Below are positions 25,937 through 33,891 of a DNA stretch of 64,000 nucleotides, in pieces. Within the stretch, counting starts at the first letter, position 1. The number at the start of each line of letters is the position of its first letter. The stretch comes from DATEAV01 sp964575425 (GTDB lineage: Bacteria > Chloroflexota > Anaerolineae > Anaerolineales > E44-bin32), in assembly GCA_964575425.1 (NCBI GenBank), contig CAZNRD010000010.1, positions 33,140 to 97,139 on the forward strand, given 5' to 3'. The translations under genes and the position numbers were made by a program. The notes under the pieces were generated by a model that did not search any database, was not told where the DNA came from, and was given only the letters and a program-made list of their open reading frames with translations.

Positions 25937-26958
25937 GCGTGGGCACCGTGCCACGCCTGCTGGAAATCACGGACCTTTCGGTTCATTTCAGAGTCTACGG
26001 TGGCGCGCTGAGAGTCCTGGACCATGTGCACCTCCACCTGGACGCCGGCGAAAAAATCGGCCTCGTGGGCGAGACAGGCTGCGGAAAGACCACCACCATG
26101 AAGGCCATCCTGCGGATCCTGCCCATGCCGCCCGCCGTCATCCCCAACGGAGCAATTCTCTTCAAGGGCGAAGACATCTTGAAGATGCGGGCAGACCAGA
26201 TGAGCAGGGTGCGCGGTAGAGGGATCTCGATGATCTTCCAAGATCCGACGGCCGCCCTCAACCCGGTTTTTACCATCGGCGAACAGCTCGGCCCAGTCCT
26301 TCGCTGCGCGGCACAGGCGAATCAAAGCGTTTCGACCCGACAGATCCGGCAGCAGGCCGCCGCCTCACTTCGGGATGTGGCGCTGGCGGACCCTGACCGC
26401 TTGTTGAAAGCCTATCCGATCCAACTGAGTGGCGGCATGCGCCAGCGGGTGTGCATTGGCATGGCGCTGGCCACCAATCCGGAACTGCTTATCGCCGACG
26501 AACCCGGCACCTCACTCGATGTGACCATTCAAGACCAGGTGTTGCGCTTGCTTCATGACCTGGTGGAAAAGAAGCGGGCCTCTGTCATCCTCATCACCCA
26601 TACACTTGGCGTGGTACGCGAGATGACCGATCGAGTGTATGTGATGTATGCCGGCGTCATGGTGGAGATGGCATCCACTCCCAGGCTTTTCGCCAACCCG
26701 CTGCACCCGTACACGCAGGCTCTGATGCAGGCTGTGCCCAGACTGACCGGCGGCGGGGTGGCGATGGGCATTCCGGGTCGCCTGCCCAGCTATCTCAATC
26801 CGCCCCCGGGCTGTCGCTTCCATCCCCGCTGTCCCCGTGTCATGCCGGTCTGTCGGCGCGCCAGGCCGCCTTCCATCGTGGTCGATGAGGAGCACCAGGT
26901 GGATTGCTTCCTGTACCACGAGAACGCCGATGAGTACTCGCAGGAGGCGGCGGCTTGA
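25933..26958 (+). CDS. ABC transporter ATP-binding protein (DppD/OppD type)
   Basis: 341 residues. Walker A is GETGCGKTT, the signature is LSGGMRQRVCIGMALA and Walker B is LLIADEPGTSLD. The C-terminal oligopeptide-transporter domain has the cysteine cluster CRFHPRCPRVMPVCRR, which in this family may hold an Fe-S cluster. The start is ATG 25933, overlapping dppC by four bases; the frame is open upstream but noncoding. Confidence 0.9.
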   Translation: MSVGTVPRLLEITDLSVHFRVYGGALRVLDHVHLHLDAGEKIGLVGETGCGKTTTMKAILRILPMPPAVIPNGAILFKGEDILKMRADQMSRVRGRGISMIFQDPTAALNPVFTIGEQLGPVLRCAAQANQSVSTRQIRQQAAASLRDVALADPDRLLKAYPIQLSGGMRQRVCIGMALATNPELLIADEPGTSLDVTIQDQVLRLLHDLVEKKRASVILITHTLGVVREMTDRVYVMYAGVMVEMASTPRLFANPLHPYTQALMQAVPRLTGGGVAMGIPGRLPSYLNPPPGCRFHPRCPRVMPVCRRARPPSIVVDEEHQVDCFLYHENADEYSQEAAA

Positions 26959-27971
26959 TGGGCAGCGAGATCCTGGTCGTTGAGAACCTGAAGAAGCACT
27001 TCGTCGTCGGCCACGAAGGCGTGGTGAGGCGGCGCCCGATCGCTGTCAAAGCGGTGGATGGTGTTTCGTTCAGCCTGCAGGAGGGAGAGACTCTTGGTCT
27101 GGTGGGCGAATCCGGTTCGGGCAAGAGTACCATCGCCTACATCACGGTGGGCATGTACCGGCCCAGTGCTGGAACCATGCTGTTCCGCGGTCAGGATCTG
27201 TTCGCCAATGGCTTGAAGCGCGCCCTGCGCCTCCGCAAGGAGATCCAGATCGTGTTCCAGGACCCCGGGTCGTCGCTGAACCCGCGTCGTACTATCCGGC
27301 AAATCCTGGAGCTGCCACTGGCCATCCACCACCCTGACAGGGACCACCTGCATGAGGTCGTGCGCCTGCTGAACATGGTGGACCTGCCGGCCGAGTATAT
27401 GCACAAGTACCCCCAGATGCTGAGCGGAGGCGAGAAGCAGATTGTGGCCATCGCCAGGGCGCTGGCGACGAACCCCTCGTTGGTGATTCTCGACGAGCCA
27501 ACCTCGGCGCTGGACGTATCGGTGCAAGGAAGGATTATCAATCTACTGATGCGGTTGCAGCGCGAACTCAACTTGACCTACCTGTTTATTACCCACGATC
27601 TGAGCCTGATGCGCAATGTGGCCTCGCGCGTTGCCATCATGTATCTGGGAAAGATGTGCGAGGTGGCCGGAGCGGAAGAGTTCTTCCGCAGACCGCAGCA
27701 TCCATACACGCAGATGCTGCTGTCTTCGATCCCGGTCGTATCCGAGGAGGAAGAGGCGGTCAAGCCTGGGAAGATCACCTCCACCGGTGAGATCCCCAGC
27801 CCGGTCAACATCCCAACGGGGTGCAGCTTTCACACGCGCTGCTCCTACGTGATGGATATCTGCAAGAAGGTGGGCCCCGCAATGGTGCAAACCGGGATGG
27901 GGCATAGGGTGCGTTGTCACCTGTTCGGGCAGCCTGTGGAGGTCGCCCCTCAACCCCCGGGCGCTGCCTGA
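26958..27971 (+). CDS. ABC transporter ATP-binding protein (DppF/OppF type)
   Basis: 337 residues from ATG 26958, sharing one base with the previous stop (TTG 26955 is an alternative). Walker A is GESGSGKST, the signature LSGGEKQIVAIARALA, Walker B LVILDEPTSALD. The C-terminal cysteine motif is CSFHTRCSYVMDIC. It pairs with the DppD-type ATPase to drive import. It is the last gene of the transporter block, 149 bases before hyuA. Confidence 0.9.
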   Translation: MGSEILVVENLKKHFVVGHEGVVRRRPIAVKAVDGVSFSLQEGETLGLVGESGSGKSTIAYITVGMYRPSAGTMLFRGQDLFANGLKRALRLRKEIQIVFQDPGSSLNPRRTIRQILELPLAIHHPDRDHLHEVVRLLNMVDLPAEYMHKYPQMLSGGEKQIVAIARALATNPSLVILDEPTSALDVSVQGRIINLLMRLQRELNLTYLFITHDLSLMRNVASRVAIMYLGKMCEVAGAEEFFRRPQHPYTQMLLSSIPVVSEEEEAVKPGKITSTGEIPSPVNIPTGCSFHTRCSYVMDICKKVGPAMVQTGMGHRVRCHLFGQPVEVAPQPPGAA

Positions 27972-28119
27972 GCCTGGCCGGAGCGGTTCGGAGGAGGTGT
28001 GCCGGGACAACCGGGCGGAGGCGGAATGCCGATAGGGGTCAAGATCGTAAGCCATCCAGTTCTGTTGCGCGGCGCGCTGGCTTGATGGAGATGCCGGCGG
28101 TTATGAAAGGAGACAGTCC

Positions 28120-30174
28120 ATGCGCGTGGCAAGTGACATCGGCGGCACATTCACCGACCTAGCCTTCCTGGATGAGAAGACCGGCGCGGTGGGCATGACG
28201 AAGGTTTCCACCACACCGGCGGACTTCGCCGACGGCGTGGTGCAGACACTCCGCAAAGCCGGCCTCCGCGCGCCCGACACCAGCTTCTTCGTGCACGGCT
28301 CAACGGTCATCATCAACGCCATTACCGAGCGCAAGGGTGTCAAGACCGGCCTCATCACCACCAGGGGGTTCCGGGATGTGTTGGAGATTGGGCGGGCCAA
28401 CCGGCCCGACATCTACAACATGTACTACACCAAGCCGAAGCCCTTCGTGCCTCGCCATCTGCGCCAGGAGGTGGAAGAGCGCGTCAATTACAGGGGTGAG
28501 ATACTGACTCCCCTGAACGAGAACGACGTGCGGAAGGCGCTGCAGCGGCTCAAGGCCGAGGACGTAGAAGCCATTGCCATTTGCTTCCTGCATTCCTACG
28601 CCAATCCAAGCCATGAGGTGCAGTGCGGCGAGATCATCAGGCAACTCGCACCTGAGGTTCCGCTCACCCTGTCGCACCAGATCACGCAGGAGTGGCGAGA
28701 ATACGAGCGGACCAGCACCGCAGTGCTTAATAGCTACGTCCACCCCATCGCCCAGGCCTATCTGAAGGATCTGGAGAGCAAACTAGCGGACATGGGCATG
28801 GCACGCCGCGTGCTGCACGTGATGCAGTCGAACGGGGGCAGTGCCACCTTCGAGCTGGGGATGAGGTCGCCCATCAATCTGGTGGAATCCGGGCCAGTGG
28901 CGGGCGTGATCGGTGCGGCCTATGTCGGGGATTCGATCGGCGAGCCCAACGTAATCTCGCTCGACATTGGCGGCACGACGGCCAAGACCTCCCTGGTGGA
29001 GAAGGGCACCCCCAAGATCACCACCGAGTACAAGATCGAGCACCGGCGCGACTATGCCGGCTACCCGATCCTGGCGCCAACTGTGGACATCGTCGAAATC
29101 GGCGCGGGCGGAGGCTCGATCGCCTGGATCGACCGGGCGGGTGCGTTGCGCGTGGGGCCGATGAGCGCCGGCGCCGACCCTGGGCCGGCGTGCTACGGCT
29201 GGGGCGGTGATCAGCCCACTGTCACCGATGCCAACGTCTTGGCCGGGCGCATCAACCCGGCCTACTTCCTGGGAGGCGAAATCCCGCTGGATGTACGGCG
29301 AGCAGAGGCGGCTATGAAGCCGATCGCCGAGGCCTTCCGGCTGAGCATCGAAGAGGCGGCTATGGGCGTCATCCGCATCGCCGATGCAAACATGATCAAC
29401 GCCCTCAAGCTGGTCTCGGTCCGGCGCGGCCACGACCCGCGCGACTTCGTGCTCATCGCGTTTGGCGGCGGAGGCCCAATGCACGCCGGGGCATTGATGC
29501 GCGAGCTGCGTGTCAAGAAGGTCGTCATCCCGATTGAGCCGGCCGTCTTCTCGGCCTGGGGGATGTTGATGACCGACCTGCGGCAGGATTACATCCGCAC
29601 CCTCATCACCCGCACCGACCAGGTGGACCCGGCGCGCCTCAACGCCATCTTCGCCGAGATGGAGGCGCAGGCGTTGGAGGAATTGTCAGGCCAGTCCGTG
29701 GAGAGCGGCGGTCTGACCTTCTTGCGCTTCGCCGATATGCGCTACAAGGGCCAGGAACACACCGTCAAAGTGCCGCTGCCGGCAGGCGAGATCACAGCCC
29801 ACAGCGTGCAGGACATGAATGAGCGTTTCCACAGCCTCCATGAGCAGGCCTACACTTTTCGGTTGGAGACACCGGTCGAGCTGGTCAACTACCATGTCAC
29901 CGCCGTGGGCCGTGTGAAGAAGCCCGAGTTCAAGAAACTCGACGGCCGCCCCACCAATCTCGCCGGCGCCCGCAAAGGCGCACGCCGCGTCAACTTCGAC
30001 GAGCTCGGGTTCCAGGAAGCCGCCATCTACGAACGAGAGAGCCTGCCGGTAGGCGTCCCCATTTCAGGCCCAGCTGTCGTGGAGGAGCCAGCGTCGACGA
30101 CTGTGGTCTTCCCAGGCCAGAAGCTCACCCGCGACGAGTACGGCTTCCTGCACATTGAAACGGTCAGCCAGTGA
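28120..30174 (+). CDS. Hydantoinase/oxoprolinase family protein, subunit A
   Basis: 684 residues. HyuA-type enzymes carry an actin-like ATPase fold and, with HyuB, hydrolyse a cyclic amide such as N-methylhydantoin or 5-oxoproline at the cost of ATP. The N-terminal phosphate-binding motif is VASDIGGTFTDLAF and the second is NVISLDIGGTTAKTSLVEKG. EIGAGGGSIAWID and GPMSAGADPGPACYG are family signatures. GAAAGGAGA precedes ATG 28120. It is 15 bases before hyuB. Acetophenone or acetone carboxylase subunits are related alternatives, but the racemase nearby favours a hydantoin or lactam. Confidence 0.85.
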   Translation: MRVASDIGGTFTDLAFLDEKTGAVGMTKVSTTPADFADGVVQTLRKAGLRAPDTSFFVHGSTVIINAITERKGVKTGLITTRGFRDVLEIGRANRPDIYNMYYTKPKPFVPRHLRQEVEERVNYRGEILTPLNENDVRKALQRLKAEDVEAIAICFLHSYANPSHEVQCGEIIRQLAPEVPLTLSHQITQEWREYERTSTAVLNSYVHPIAQAYLKDLESKLADMGMARRVLHVMQSNGGSATFELGMRSPINLVESGPVAGVIGAAYVGDSIGEPNVISLDIGGTTAKTSLVEKGTPKITTEYKIEHRRDYAGYPILAPTVDIVEIGAGGGSIAWIDRAGALRVGPMSAGADPGPACYGWGGDQPTVTDANVLAGRINPAYFLGGEIPLDVRRAEAAMKPIAEAFRLSIEEAAMGVIRIADANMINALKLVSVRRGHDPRDFVLIAFGGGGPMHAGALMRELRVKKVVIPIEPAVFSAWGMLMTDLRQDYIRTLITRTDQVDPARLNAIFAEMEAQALEELSGQSVESGGLTFLRFADMRYKGQEHTVKVPLPAGEITAHSVQDMNERFHSLHEQAYTFRLETPVELVNYHVTAVGRVKKPEFKKLDGRPTNLAGARKGARRVNFDELGFQEAAIYERESLPVGVPISGPAVVEEPASTTVVFPGQKLTRDEYGFLHIETVSQ

Positions 30175-30189
30175 GATAAGGAGGCGGCG

Positions 30190-31947
30190 ATGGCCACAAG
30201 CAAGGCAAGAGCACCTCAGGGCAAGAACGAAATCGACCCCTTCACGCTGGAGATCATCAAGGAAGGGTTGGTGGCGATCGGCGATGAAATGTTCGTCACA
30301 ATGCAGCGGACCAGCATGAGCACCATCATCTACGAGGTGCTCGACTACGCCACCGGGTTAACCGACGCGCAGGGCCGGCTGATCACGCAGGGAAACGGCG
30401 TCACCCTCTTCCTGGGGACGCTTGACTTCGGTGTGCGCAGCGTGCTGGCCAAGTTTGGTACCGACAACCTCAAGCCGGGAGATATCTACATCACGAACGA
30501 CCCGTACAGCGGCGGTGGCACACATCTATCTGACGTGTCGATCATCGCGCCCATCTTCCATGACGGCCGGCTGGTCGCGTTCGCGGCCAACAAGGGACAC
30601 TGGACTGAGGTGGGTGGCATGGCCGCTGGCAGCTGGACGACCAACTCCACCGAGGTCTACCAGGAAGGGCTGCAGTTCCCCTGTATCAAATTGTTCGACC
30701 GGGGCGAGCCGATCCAGAGCTTGATTGATCTCATCCGCGCCAATGTCCGCACCCCTGACATGACCATCGGTGATATGTACGCCCAGGTTGCTTCCATGCG
30801 CATCGCCGAGCGACGATTCCGTGAGATGTGTGACAAGTATGGGGTGGGCCTTGTCCTGCGTGGCATCGATGCCCTGTTGGACTACAGTGAAGTGTTGACC
30901 CGGCAGGAGCTCAAGAAGCTGCCGGACGGCGTGTACGAGGCGGTCGACTTCATCGATGACGACGGCATCGGCCACGGCCCGTTTGAGGTGCGTGTCAAGG
31001 TCACCATCGAAGGCGACGCCATCGTCTGTGACTTCAGTGGCACCCATGAACAGGTCCCTGGCCCAGTCAACTGCGCCCGTACGGGTCTGCACTCGGCTGC
31101 GCGAGCCGTGCTCATGGCATTGACCGACCCTTCCATCCCGGCTAACGAGGGTTGCTTCCGGGCGCTACAGGTCGTTTGCCCTGACGGCACTATCTTCACC
31201 TGCCACCGCCCCGCCCCTGTTTCCACTTACTGGGAGACAATGCTCTACGCAGCCGACCTGATCTGGAAGGCCATGGCCCCGGTGCTTCCTGACCGCTTGC
31301 CCGCCGGTCACTTCCTGAGCGTGTGCGGCACGGTTGTTGCCGGGCCGCACCCAGAGACCGGCGAGCTATTCCTGCTGGTTGAGCCTCAGGCAGGGGGGTG
31401 GGGTGCAGGGGCCAGCAAGGATGGCGAGAACGGCCTGGTGTGCGTGGGCGACGGCGAAACCTACATCATCCCTGTGGAGGTATGCGAGACGCGCTATGGT
31501 GTCATGGTCGACCAATTTGCCTTCGACATCACCGATGGCGGGGCAGGCAAGTTCCGCGGCGGCCGCGGGTTGGTGCGCGACTACCGCATCACCGCTGATG
31601 AGGCCTGGTTCACCGGCACGTTTGGCCGTTTCAAGTATCTGCCCTGGGGAATGCAGGGCGGCGCGCAGGGCTCGCGCAACTACACCAAGATCCTATTCGC
31701 CGACGGGCGCGAGCCCGACGTCTTCGGCAAGACCGCCCAGTACCGTCTCAAACGAGGCGATGTCGCCCGATTGGTCACGGCCACAGGTGGCGGCTACGGG
31801 AACCCCTGGGAGCGCCCCGTCGAGAAAGTCCAGAGCGATGTGAAGGATGGGTACATCACCCTGGAACAGGCAGAAAAACTCTACGGCGTCGTCCTCGATC
31901 CGGCTACGCTACAGGTGCGCAGACTGGTGAACGGGCGCGTCGGTTGA
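30190..31947 (+). CDS. Hydantoinase/oxoprolinase family protein, subunit B
   Basis: 585 residues. The family motifs include DEMFVTMQRTSMSTIIYEVL, ITNDPYSGGGTHLSD, ANKGHWTEVGGMAAGS and FDITDGGAGKFRGGRGLVRD. HyuB is the metal-binding partner of HyuA; together they open a cyclic amide bond. A ribosome site, AAGGAGGCG, precedes ATG 30190. A second, broken hyuB copy follows the racemase at 32877. Confidence 0.88.
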   Translation: MATSKARAPQGKNEIDPFTLEIIKEGLVAIGDEMFVTMQRTSMSTIIYEVLDYATGLTDAQGRLITQGNGVTLFLGTLDFGVRSVLAKFGTDNLKPGDIYITNDPYSGGGTHLSDVSIIAPIFHDGRLVAFAANKGHWTEVGGMAAGSWTTNSTEVYQEGLQFPCIKLFDRGEPIQSLIDLIRANVRTPDMTIGDMYAQVASMRIAERRFREMCDKYGVGLVLRGIDALLDYSEVLTRQELKKLPDGVYEAVDFIDDDGIGHGPFEVRVKVTIEGDAIVCDFSGTHEQVPGPVNCARTGLHSAARAVLMALTDPSIPANEGCFRALQVVCPDGTIFTCHRPAPVSTYWETMLYAADLIWKAMAPVLPDRLPAGHFLSVCGTVVAGPHPETGELFLLVEPQAGGWGAGASKDGENGLVCVGDGETYIIPVEVCETRYGVMVDQFAFDITDGGAGKFRGGRGLVRDYRITADEAWFTGTFGRFKYLPWGMQGGAQGSRNYTKILFADGREPDVFGKTAQYRLKRGDVARLVTATGGGYGNPWERPVEKVQSDVKDGYITLEQAEKLYGVVLDPATLQVRRLVNGRVG

Positions 31948-32091
31948 GCGGCGGGGGAGCCTGGGCAGTGTGGACTGACACCGCTCTTGAGGTTGATTCT
32001 GCCGGGCCGCTCTGGCTGGGGCCTCCTCGGGATGGATATGGTGTGATCGACAGGAATTCACGACGCGGATTCTGGCAAAGGGGTCTTGGCG

Positions 32092-32880
32092 ATGCGCATC
32101 CTATGGATTGACCCAATCGGGACCGACGTCTTCACCGCAGACGTGCTCAAGATCCTTGAAGCAGCCAAGCGCAGTGGCACTCAGGTGGACGCCATCTCGC
32201 TCCCGCCCGATAGGCCCCAGCACCTGGAATACCATGCCTATGAAGGCCTGGTCGTGGGCGACCTGGTGCGCATCACCTTCGAGGCCTCTCTCGATTACGA
32301 TGCCATCATCATTGGCTGCTTCTACGACGTTGGGCTGCGCGAGGCGCGCGAAGTCTCGCGGCGCGCCATCGTCACCGCCCCTTGCCAATCCGCCACTGCC
32401 ATCGCCAGCAACCTGGGCAACACCTTCTCGGTGCTTGTGGGCCGGCGGAAATGGATTCCGAAAATGACCGAGAACGTCCGACTATACGGCCACGAACACC
32501 GCTTGGCCTCGATGCGGCCCCTGGATCTCGGTGTGCATGACTTTCAGGCCGACCATGACCGCACTCGCCAACGCCTGCTGACGGAGGGGCGCAAGGCGAT
32601 CGTGGAGGACGGCGCGGAGGTGATTATCCTCGGCTGCACCGCTGAGTACGGCTTCAACCAGCAGATGCAGGCTGAACTTGGCGTGCCTGTGATCGACGCC
32701 GTCACCGCCCCGTTCAAGTACGCCGAGTTCTTGGCTGAACTCGCCGACCGATTCGGCTGGGGCCCCAGTCGGATGTGGGGCTGTGAAGCGCCGCCGCACC
32801 AGGAGCTGGAAGGCTGGGGCCTGTTTGAGTCGCCAGCGCCGATTGGGAGGCGGCTGTACGGTCAGAAAGCCGCGGGTTGA
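32092..32880 (+). CDS. Asp/Glu/hydantoin racemase family protein
   Basis: About 262 residues. The two catalytic cysteines of this family are in VTAPCQSATAIASNLG and VIILGCTAEYGF. The start is taken as ATG 32092, 7 bases after AAAGGGG (TTG 32086 is also possible). Racemases of this family invert hydantoins or amino acids, which would let the HyuAB enzyme use both enantiomers. This supports a hydantoin-like substrate for the island. Confidence 0.85.
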   Translation: MRILWIDPIGTDVFTADVLKILEAAKRSGTQVDAISLPPDRPQHLEYHAYEGLVVGDLVRITFEASLDYDAIIIGCFYDVGLREAREVSRRAIVTAPCQSATAIASNLGNTFSVLVGRRKWIPKMTENVRLYGHEHRLASMRPLDLGVHDFQADHDRTRQRLLTEGRKAIVEDGAEVIILGCTAEYGFNQQMQAELGVPVIDAVTAPFKYAEFLAELADRFGWGPSRMWGCEAPPHQELEGWGLFESPAPIGRRLYGQKAAG

Positions 32881-33582
32881 CGAGCGGCTCCTTCACAATT
32901 GAGATCATCGGCAGGAAACCCCGCCCCTTGGCCGAGGAGATGTTCGTCACCCTCCGCTCGACCGCGCAGAGCGCCATCATCTACGAGGTCCTCGACCGGG
33001 CCGGCGGACCGGTCGCGGTCGAAGGGGGATCGGTCCCCGAGGCCTCGCTGCGGGAAGAGGCTAGGGAAATCTTTGCCGCCGTACTACGCGCGGGGGATGT
33101 CTTCGCAGTGAACGATCCTTACTGTGTGGGCGCCACGCATCCTTCTGACATTATGCTGGTTGGCCAATCGGCTGTCAGAACGAGTGGGCCACCTTTGCTG
33201 TGGAAAAGGCTCACTGGACGGAGAGCGGGGGATGGCCGCCGGTAGCCGGAATACCGGCTCCGGAGAGATCTACCAGGAGCGCCTCAACTTCCCTGCGTCC
33301 GCTTCCTTGAAGCGGGCAGACCAGTCGAGAGCCTCATCAACCTGGTGCGGGTCTATGTGGACCTGCTGGAGATAGCCCGCGGAGGCAATCACGCTGGCTT
33401 GGACGTACTGCGCGCTGAGAAGGCTGCTTCCGTCCACCTGGCGGAGTTCCTGCCTGGCTAGCACGCGCCGGGGTCGCGGATTGATGACGACGAGCTGTGG
33501 GGAGGTCTGTTGTGTGGCTGTCTCAAGGTGACCGTGACGTCCAGGGGCTTCGTCGTCCGCCGCCGCGCTTGTCGTTGATCTG
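32877..33582 (+). pseudogene. Decayed second hyuB
   Basis: The first 100 codons from TTG 32877 align with HyuB (EEMFVTLRSTAQSAIIYEVL against DEMFVTMQRTSMSTIIYEVL), with an internal stretch missing. Matching fragments then continue in shifting frames: KAHWTESGG, MAAGSRNTGSGEIYQERLNF, VESLINLVRVYVD, and finally IDDDELWGG near 33482. Several frameshifts and deletions make it nonfunctional. It overlaps the racemase stop and abuts the GGDEF remnant on the other strand. Confidence 0.85.
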
Positions 33583-33743
33583 CCTCAGATTGCATAAGTC
33601 GAGGACGACCAGGGCCACCGACCCGTAGAGAGAGGGCTTGCCCGGAAGTCTCGCCAGAGTATCATCGAATCGACCAGCCCCACCACCCGGCTGCGGAGAG
33701 GGTCGATGTAGGCAAGCAGGGTGCCTTGGTGAGTCCGCTCCAA
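33568..33743 (-). pseudogene. Mosaic remnant of a diguanylate cyclase gene
   Basis: On the minus strand it begins with the same TTG and first 24 codons as the GGDEF gene at 18972-20066. At 33671 it jumps, one frame off, into an internal GGDEF segment (FDDTLARLPGKPSL, then VALVVLDLCNLRQIND). That segment is only about three-quarters identical to 19353-19451. The membrane domain between the two parts is absent, and the active site is lost. Confidence 0.8.
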
Positions 33744-33891
33744 GGGGCCCTCCAGGTGCTACCGGATTCTACATCAGGTGAGGCTGTGGGCGGCAGGGCT
33801 GCTGCCGTCTGTGACTCGGACCCAGGATGGGGGAGGCCCTTCAGTGGACTGCAGCGCGTGCAGAGGCAGCCACAAACGCACAGAGGTTCCC
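33671..33891. repeat. Direct repeat copy B (about 220 bp), right edge of the island
   Basis: Same orientation and almost the same sequence as 19994-20213. It holds the kinase stop codon and the start of the decayed GGDEF gene. Confidence 0.95.

Larger units (their letters stand above)
20214..33670 (+). mobile_element. Putative hydantoinase/peptide-transport genomic island between direct repeats
   Basis: About 13.5 kb of plus-strand genes lie between two direct copies of a 220-bp sequence. The genes are a GntR regulator, an SDR, a five-gene ABC transporter, hyuA, hyuB and a racemase, followed by a decayed hyuB. The flanking minus-strand genes on either side (GGDEF left; kinase and response regulator right) would form one continuous operon if the segment and one repeat were removed. 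No integrase or transposase is inside, so integration by homologous recombination is the simplest inference. Confidence 0.7.
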
